DNA from: Hydractinia symbiolongicarpus
Taxonomy: Eukaryota > Cnidaria > Hydrozoa > Anthoathecata > Hydractiniidae
Length of the DNA stretch: 64,000 nucleotides
Direction: 5' to 3'
Assembly: GCF_029227915.1 (NCBI RefSeq)
Contig: NC_079882.1
Location: forward strand, 28,696,001-28,760,000
The position numbers and the translations under genes were made by a program. Below, piece after piece: positions 57,901 through 64,000 of the stretch (positions are counted from its first letter, which is position 1; each line of letters opens with the position of its first letter). Below the pieces are notes generated by a model, which worked only from the letters and a program-made list of their open reading frames with translations, had not been told where the DNA came from and searched no databases.

Positions 57901-58335
57901 ATTATAAATCATGTCGAGATCTTTGCTAACTTTTTCGCCTTCTACCTCATTCCACTTGAATTTAAATAAAGTTTCTTCCTTCCTTCGGTGTTTGCGTCGG
58001 TGAGTTGTCTACTAATGATACCTCTTTTCTTTTGCAAGCTTTCAAATGAACCAAGAGTCCTTTGCTCGTCTTGAAAGTTCTTTTGCATCGTATACATGAA
58101 TTTCTCATAGTTATCGTCAGATTGTTCATTTGTGCATCGTTCCCGGTGGCGTCTGTGTTCATCACTAACGGCGTATTTGTTGCAGCCATAACTTGTCCCA
58201 ATGTGTTATCAATTCGCAAAGTTCATATGTGATTCAACGTTTATAGACGTACAAATAACTTAAGAATGTAACTCTTGGTTTCGTGATTAGCTGTTTTCCG
58301 TTAGCGGAAAGACGTCCGCCATCTTTGAAGTCATT
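54913..58335 (-). mobile_element. R2/R4-like non-LTR retrotransposon with restriction-like endonuclease, inserted in a Helitron-like 5' end
   Basis: Runs from about 58335 (5') to a poly(A) tail read as 34 T at 54913-54946. It is bounded by a 13-bp target duplication ATCTCTTATAATA (54900-54912 and 58336-58348). The right copy of the duplication is the first bases of a Helitron-like element (TCTCTTATAATAATACGC). Coding regions on the minus strand: zinc-finger region, middle domain, reverse transcriptase and endonuclease, now in three frames. Insertion at a TAATAATA-containing site recalls the Dong/R4 group, which prefers TAA repeats. Confidence 0.85.
55125..58219 (-). pseudogene. reverse transcriptase/restriction-like endonuclease polyprotein with two frameshifts
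   Basis: Three consecutive frames that together form one protein. 58219-57962: N-terminal C2HC-type zinc finger (CIRCKRTFKTSKGLLVHLKAC). About 57990-57370: middle region (YNEIVFWKKNLFILPSG, HVMPALLLQKPSKKSKAKDH). 57443-55125: reverse transcriptase with IPLNKNPGLRPIGVGEVLRR, LLIDAENAFNS (motif A), EGTTQGDPTSMAAYAIG (motif B) and FADD (motif C); then a CCHC knuckle (CVCGSTFDIQHCLSC) and a restriction-like endonuclease (R-TD-x15-D, with FFDVRV). Frame changes fall at about 57975 and 57390. This architecture belongs to the early-branching non-LTR clades (R2, R4, NeSL, Hero), which usually pick a sequence-specific target. Catalytic motifs are intact, so decay is mild; programmed frameshifting at both places is unlikely. 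Confidence 0.82.
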
Positions 58336-58336
58336 A

Positions 58337-58912
58337 TCTCTTATAATAATACGCTAAGTGTGTCTGTCTGTCACTTTTGCAAAGTGGATAAAATTTCCTT
58401 GATAAAGTCTATAAAACATCGTCTATAAATTTGTTCTGTAAATTACCAAACTTTGACGTTAAAGCAATATTGACGTCAAAGGAAAGTATATTAAGATTAG
58501 TGAAGCCATAGCATTGCACTTTTAAATTTAAGGCTAAATAACTTGGAAACGGGTGGAAATAACTGACGTCATCTCCTGCGTAGGTAACTAGGGACTACCT
58601 TTGACCAATTTGGGTAAGTTTCCCAAACCTGGGTCCCTGAATCCGTTTCGGGAATGGACGGGTTGATGACGTCATCAAAAAACCTTCAAACCCTAATATC
58701 TCTGCAACCGTTTGTCAAAAATACACGATCCTTTACATTTTCTTGATCAGCGTTTCAAGATCTATACGATGAAGGCAACAGGTATACACATTTCTGAAAA
58801 AAAAAGTTTTGTGTTCTGACATGTCTCTGCTGACGTCATCAAAATTTAAATGACGGGTATTTTTCTCTGTTATCCTGCCTAAGTGGATTTTTCCACGGGC
58901 CTTATCGACTAG
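58337..58912 (+). mobile_element. Helitron-like element, complete 576-bp copy
   Basis: Best complete copy: TCTCTTATAATAATACGCTA, then GTGTCTGTCTGTCACTTTTG; body with TTGACGTCAAAGG, CTGACGTCATC, GATGACGTCATC and CTGACGTCATC sites; end TAAGTGGATTTTTCCACGGG then CCTTATCGACTAG. Start TC, 3' hairpin and CTAG end are Helitron hallmarks. No terminal inverted repeats, no coding frame. Its first 12 bases form one copy of the target duplication of the retrotransposon to its left. Confidence 0.78.
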
Positions 58913-59066
58913 TCTCTTATAATAATACGGAGCTTCTGTCTGTGACTTTTGCGAAGTGGATAAAATTTCTTTGATAAAGTCTATAAAACATCGCCTATAA
59001 ATTTGTTCTGTAAATTAGCAAACTTTGACGTTAAAGCAATATTGACGTCAAAGGAAAGTTAATTAA
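58913..59066 (+). mobile_element. Helitron-like element, 5' part, in tandem with the previous copy
   Basis: Starts TCTCTTATAATAATACGGAG immediately after CTAG of the 58337-58912 copy and follows the family for about 150 bp (to AAGGAAAGTTAATTAAG), then stops. Confidence 0.65.
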
Positions 59067-59068
59067 GA

Positions 59069-59100
59069 CTAGCTGTTTCCCGTGGAAGAATCCACTGTAT
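59069..59100 (-). mobile_element. Helitron-like 3' terminus of another subfamily
   Basis: Minus strand: hairpin GTGGA-TTCT-TCCAC (59082-59095) followed by GGGAAACAGCTAG ending at 59069. It points in the opposite direction to the copies on its left. Its body could not be traced into the satellite-like region to the right. Confidence 0.4.
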
Positions 59101-59239
59101 TCCATTTAATTTATGTAGCAGATATATGTCCATCAAAAAACAAACAATACAGCAGTGCGCATCTTACATCTGCATTATTATATAAATGACCAAAAAAATT
59201 AAAGGTATCCAACAACTGCAGTATATATGTAACATTTAA

Positions 59240-61000
59240 AATCTAAATCTACTAAAATTACTTGCTCTGACCATCTGACAAATGCGAAAATTATTCGGAA
59301 AGAAGTTTTCAAAAGCATTTCAACATATACCTCACCCATAAAATTTAAATCACTCAAAACGTCACATTATATACAAAAAAGCTGATCAATGTCTCTCTCA
59401 TTGCATATGTTAAAATCAGTTAGTTTATTGCAAACCCTGCCAAAGGTTGACACAAAATGTGGGAAATAAACAATAAATTTTGCCTAAGTAGAAATTTTTA
59501 TCTAAGGTGTTAAAAAGGGATTTGCAAGGATAAATTATAATGCAATAAAACGTTTTTTGATATTGCATACGGTCCTTCCTCACCAAACTTTAGACAAAAT
59601 GCCAACAAAATAACGGTGTTTAAATCTAAAATTAATAAAGTCCTTTTAGCAATTTGCATCCTATATTACCATCAATAAAGTAAACAAAATTTCAAATCTC
59701 ACATAGTATTCTGTCACAAATTTTCATAAAATATATATATAAGTCATAATGAGTCATGTTAAACAACAGCAATCAATCTGTATATAAGTTCATTTTATGT
59801 CAATTTTTGCACCAATTTTGCAACACAAAGTACAAATTCTAAATAATACTAAAATCCCTTTTTTTGGTCCTTCGCATACCGACGGTCTCCCACAAAAGTT
59901 TAATCAAAATGTAAAAAATGAGAGGTAACGACAAAATCAAAGTTTGCAAAATTTAATTATTATGGTACATATATCTACTGCATATGCCCTCTAAAACAAT
60001 ATTTTAATCCAAAATGCCTAAGAAAGACAGTTTGCAACAAAAATCAGTTATTTCGATAATATTGCATACACTCTTTCCTCACAAAAGCTTCACAAACTGT
60101 AAAAAAAAGAATGGTTGTAGGGAGTGCTTCTGATTCAACAAAAAAAATTTTTTTGACATATTGCATCTAGCCCTTACCCATTAAATCTTACACAAAATTT
60201 CCAAAACTATATACGATTTAGAACACATCAAATTTAAATCGAGAAGGATCTGTCATTTCGATATATTGCACGAAGTCCTCCCCAGTAAGAATTTATACAA
60301 AATATAGAAAAACAAAGCTTGCAAGGTGTAAAATTGAATTCTTCTTCTGTGTATATATATATGGTCCTTCCTCGCAAAATTAACATAAAATGTCAAAAAG
60401 GTTCAGATATAACATCCAACACAACAAAAATCAGTTCTATCAGTATATGTCATGCCATTGTCTTCCACCAAATGTTCCCCTTAAAGTTTCATAGACACAG
60501 CCTGTAAATTAAAAACAACTAAGATCAGGTATTTTGGTCTATTTCATACCATTCTGTTCCAAATAACTTATAAAATGTAAAAATTGAGTGGTAAAACAGA
60601 AATTTGCAAACTTCCATTTTTTTATATGCATGTATATTATATGCCTTCTACAACAATAAGTTAATTCAAAATGTCAAAAAGAAGAAAAAAATAGCTTACA
60701 AAGAGTATAAAATTGAAATCAACAAAGTAGCTCTTTTGGTCTATTAAATATAAGCCATACGCACAAAAGTTTACACTAAATGTAAGAAAATGGTTTTGTT
60801 TAGTAATTCTAAATTAAGAAAAGTCAGTTCTTTTAGCATGTTGATTAAGGTTTTTGCCCACAAATTCTTACATGAAAATGTCAAAACCACAATTTTAAAC
60901 AAATTAAATTTACATTTTAAAAATAAGTAATTTCTGAACTTTATTTTCAGAATATTTGGAGGAAAAGAACTTTGCAAACCAAAAAAACCCAGGAAAATGT
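59240..61000. repeat. degenerate tandem repeat with a period of about 97 bp
   Basis: About 17 diverged units, each with a core like TATTGCATACGGTCCTTCCTC followed by ACAAAAGTTTACACAAAATG and, later, TTTGCAA. Core positions: about 59556, 59652, 59859, 59970, 60059, 60157, 60261, 60346, 60440, 60534, 60626, 60739 and 60834, mostly 90-105 apart. Inverted copies of the same units appear at the right edge of the window (63536-64000). No coding capacity. Confidence 0.75.
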
Positions 61001-61034
61001 TTAAAATCTTCAGGGTTAATAACGTTTGATGGGT

Positions 61035-61139
61035 TTTGTGGGAATTTTTAGTTTAAAGCTAGCATTAGCTAGCTACAGCAGCTAATAGCTAGTCACTTAA
61101 ATATAAACTGGAGACTTAGCTAGGTATAAAGAACATGGC

Positions 61140-61180
<41 letters not shown>

Positions 61181-61240
61181 CTAGCTAGCTAGCTAGTTGT
61201 TGGTGGTGGTTGGCTTTTTATGATGCTAGCTATAAAACAT
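61035..61240. repeat. inner end of the left arm of a long inverted repeat
   Basis: The stretch with GCTACAGCAGCTAATAGCTA, CACTTAAATATAAACTGGAG and GGTATAAAGAACATGGCTAC is repeated in inverse orientation at 63215-63390 with well over 90% identity by eye. It contains a (TA)n tract (61142-61178) and GCTAGCTA runs. The arm continues outwards into the ~97-bp array. Confidence 0.8.
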
Positions 61241-61716
61241 GTCTGGCAACAATAATATAATCAAAACTGAAAATAAAACATGAAAAAACCTTACAGAACC
61301 TTGCTATGATTAATTTATAAAACCATGCTCTTCTTCAAATGTTTTTTTAAAGATTTATCTTGAATGAAAGAGTAGAGAATACTCAAAAAGAACAGCCATC
61401 TTTTTCGTAAACACAATTTCCGTTTTATGCTAGGAACTTCATTTAACAGTCCGTATGCTTTGTGAATATCTAATACCGTTTCATTGTAGCGATACCTATA
61501 TATATATGCTAACATAGAGTTTTTTTGGCATAAGGGTATATATATTTATATCGTTATTAGCAGCGGGTTATATATTTACACCTTATGTGCGATTTCTTTG
61601 AAGTACATCCCTAATCTTTTTAGTTAAATTTAAGCGTACAGCCACGTCATAAGAAAGTGACCCGTGATTTCCGTGTCGTGGACTCACAGTTTTAGTCACG
61701 CAAGGGAATTAATATA

Positions 61717-62290
61717 TAAGATTAGTGAAGCCAATGCATTGCACTTTTAAAATTAAGGCTTAATAACTTGGAAACGGGTGGAAATAACTGACGTCATCTC
61801 CTGCGTGGGTAACTAGGGACTACCTGGGACCAATTTGGGTAAGTTTCCCAAACCTGGGTCCACGAATCCGTTTCGGAATGAGCGGGTTGATGACGTCATG
61901 AAAAAACCTTCAAACCCTAATATATCTGCAACCATTTATCAAAAGTGCATGATCCTATACATTTTCTTGATCAGCGTTTCAAGATCTATGCGATGAAGGC
62001 AACATGTATACAAATTTTTAAAATAAAATTTTAGGTTTTGACGGGCCATTGCTGACGTCGGCAAACTTTTAAAACCCTTACATTTCATTAATCGCTCATC
62101 AAAACCACACGATTATATACATTTTCTTGATCAGCTGTGTAAGCTCTACACAATGGAGGAAACATGAAAACAAGTTTCTCAATTTATTTATTGTGTATTT
62201 GCACTGCTGACATCAGCAAATAATCTAAAACAACCTATTTTTCCATTGTCGTACTACCTAAGTGGATTACTCCACGGCCCTATCGACTAG
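61717..62290 (+). mobile_element. Helitron-like element, 5'-truncated
   Basis: Body from AAGATTAGTGAAGCCAATGC onwards, ending with a hairpin (GTGGA-TTAC-TCCAC) and GGCCCTATCGACTAG at 62290. The first ~150 bp of the family are missing. The next copy begins at 62291 without a gap. Confidence 0.7.
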
Positions 62291-62875
62291 TCTATATAAT
62301 AATACGCCAGTTCCGTGGTGTCTCTCTGTCACTTTTGCAAAGTGGATTACATTCTTTAAAATTTTCTTTAACAAATTCTATAAAACATCGCCTATAAAAT
62401 TGTTCTGTAATTTACCAAACTTTACCGATAAAATAGTATTGACGTCAAAGGAAATTAAGATTAGTGAAGCCATTACAATGCACTTAAAACTTTGAGGCCA
62501 AATAACTTGGAAACGAGGTGGTGACGTCAATGTTTTTTCACCGCGTGGGTAACTAGGGACAACCTGGGACCAATTTGGGTAAGTTTTCCAAACCTGGGTC
62601 CCCAAATCCGTTTCGGAATGGACGGTTTGATGACGCCATCAAAAAACATTTAAACCTTGATATCTGTGCAACCGTTTGTCAAAGATACATGATCATATAC
62701 ATTTTCTTGATCAGCATTTCAAGATCTATACGATGAAGGCAACAGGTATACAAATTTCTAAAAAAATATATTTATTTTGTATTTGCACTGCTGACGTCAG
62801 CAAAAAAACTAAAACAACCTATTTTTCCATTGTCCTTCTGCCTAAGTGCATTACTCCACGGGATTTATCGACTAG
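62291..62875 (+). mobile_element. Helitron-like element, complete 585-bp copy in tandem
   Basis: TCTATATAATAATACGCCAG start directly after the previous CTAG; full body; end with the GTGCATTACTCCACGG variant of the hairpin and GATTTATCGACTAG (62875). Confidence 0.75.
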
Positions 62876-63010
62876 TCTATATAATAATACGCTAAGTGTG
62901 TCCGTCTGTCTGTGACAGGCAAAGTTGATATCGTCATTTTCCTCTGATGTTGCCGAAAAAATCTTTGATGTAAAAAATATGTCTTCTTTGTCGTGAAAAG
63001 CCGCGAGATT
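62876..63010 (+). mobile_element. Helitron-like element, 5' part, third in the tandem
   Basis: Starts TCTATATAATAATACGCTAA after CTAG at 62875 and follows the same sequence as 54753-54850 (GACAGGCAAAGTTGATATCG, TTTTCCTCTGATGTTGC), then diverges. Three units therefore stand head to tail from 61717 to about 63010. Confidence 0.6.
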
Positions 63011-63214
63011 TGTGTGGTTTGTTAAATGAAGTTCTAGCACAAAGTAACGGAAATTGTGTTTGCAAAAAAGATGGCTGTCCTTTTTAAGCATTTGTCTTCT
63101 CTTGCCTTCAAAATAAATCTTTACAAAAGCATTTAAAAAGGGGCATGGTATATAAATGAAGTATAGAAAGGTTTGTTTATGTTTTTTAAAGTTTTGATGA
63201 TATTATTGATGCGA
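63011..63214. other. loop DNA between Helitron-like copies and right inverted arm
   Basis: No coding region or known repeat recognised. Confidence 0.4.
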
Positions 63215-64000
63215 GACATGTTTGTTAGCTAGCATCAACCACACCAACAACAACTAGCTAGGTAGCTAGGAATTTATAAATATGTAGCCATGTTCTTTAT
63301 ACCTAGCTAACTCTCCAGTTTATATTTAAGTGACCAGCTATTAGCTGCTGTAGCTACCTTATGTTAGCTTCAGTTTTATGTTGCTTTTTACATGTAAGCT
63401 AATCTTAGTGGTCTTTGCTAAGAATGTGACTGTAACTTATTTTAATTCACATTTTAAGCTTAAATTAACAAGCCACAACAACTTTTAAAAAAGTATTACA
63501 TAATATTTAAGAAGAGTTTAAGGACTGTTTTAAGCAAATAATGTATTTTTCACAATTTGTGTATATATGCAAATAATGTATTTTTCACATTTTGTGTAAC
63601 TAAACTTATATACATCGGTTACATGCAATATGACGAAACGATTTTTATTCAACATGTAGTAATTCTGGTACCTTAAGTGTAGTGATTTTTGTTGTTCTAG
63701 ATGTTCTGACTAAAATGTTTTTGTTTATGGCATTTTGTCTCAATTAAGAAAAGTTTCAACTTTTTTGAGGGAGTACAACACCGAAAAAACTTGTGTTTTT
63801 TTTATATTTTGTGACTCTGTACAACATACCGAAATGACTGATCCCTCTCTATTTATAAATTTGATGCGTTCCAAATCACAGTTTTTTGAAATTTTGGGTA
63901 ATATTTAATGAGTACAAGATGCAAATACTGATTTTTGTTGAATCAGAAGTATTTCCTACAACCATTCTTTTTTTACACTTGTGGAGAAAAAGTGTATGCA
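63215..64000. repeat. right arm of the long inverted repeat, running off the window
   Basis: 63215-63390 is the inverse of 61035-61240. 63930-64000 (TTGTTGAATCAGAAGTATTT, CCTACAACCATTCTTT) is the inverse of about 60060-60135. Between them the arm is about 350 bp shorter than the left arm and more diverged. A 37-bp direct duplication (GCAAATAATGTATTTTTCAC) lies at 63536-63598. Confidence 0.75.

Noticed and set aside
59240-61000. CRISPR-like regular spacing of about 97 bp
   Set aside because: Units are diverged throughout with no constant repeat alternating with unique spacers, and the genome is eukaryotic; it is a decayed tandem repeat.
61315-61515. 66-codon minus-strand frame in the loop region
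   Set aside because: No domain, no conservation clue, and located within repeat-rich DNA.

Overview
The window reads as nuclear DNA of a non-bilaterian animal, most likely a cnidarian and possibly a hydrozoan. It is AT-rich with long intergenic stretches. Spliced genes have canonical GT-AG introns, and the set includes a degenerin/ENaC-type channel, a family-C GPCR, a Rho-family GTPase and insulin-like peptides. Mobile DNA is plentiful: Helitron-type elements, pogo/Tigger, RTE-like, CR1-like and an R2/R4-like retrotransposon. Species was not determined; the assignment rests on gene and repeat style only.

Host genes, left to right. (1) 560-3223, minus: a single-exon family-C GPCR with a Venus-flytrap domain, cysteine-rich linker and seven membrane segments. 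(2) 8582-10784, minus: a five-exon atypical Rho/Rnd-like GTPase reassembled from splice sites; the residues needed for GTP hydrolysis are substituted and a poly-asparagine tract sits at the Rho insert position. (3) 18369-19814, minus: a single-exon DEG/ENaC channel subunit. (4) 42843-44321 and 49585-52686, plus: two tandem insulin-like peptide genes. In each, a B-chain exon (C-x11-C) is joined by a phase-1 intron to an A-chain exon (CC-x3-C-x8-C), and the A-chain exons are clear duplicates of one another.

Mobile DNA. A pogo/Tigger-type element with perfect terminal repeats (11797-14262) carries a transposase with one premature stop and a divergently transcribed HIRAN-like gene. An intact RTE-like retrotransposon lies at about 20990-24417, and a 5'-truncated CR1/L2-like fragment at 26288-27520. 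A family of short Helitron-like elements (TC start, hairpin, CTAG end) occurs alone and in head-to-tail tandem. An R2/R4-like retrotransposon with a restriction-like endonuclease (54913-58335, minus) is inserted in the first bases of one Helitron-like copy, with a 13-bp target duplication. Two further non-autonomous DNA elements have GC-rich inverted ends (4868-5375; 50811-51194).

Repeats. About 660 bp of pure AAAGT pentanucleotide lies at 33250-33912. There is a 12-bp array near 40.8 kb and a degenerate ~125-bp array at 45.7-46.3 kb. From about 59.2 kb to the right edge, a degenerate ~97-bp tandem repeat forms part of a long inverted repeat whose loop holds more tandem Helitron-like copies, resembling a Foldback-type element. 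The remaining long stretches show no recognisable gene; weakly conserved or multi-exon genes with tiny exons could still be hidden there.
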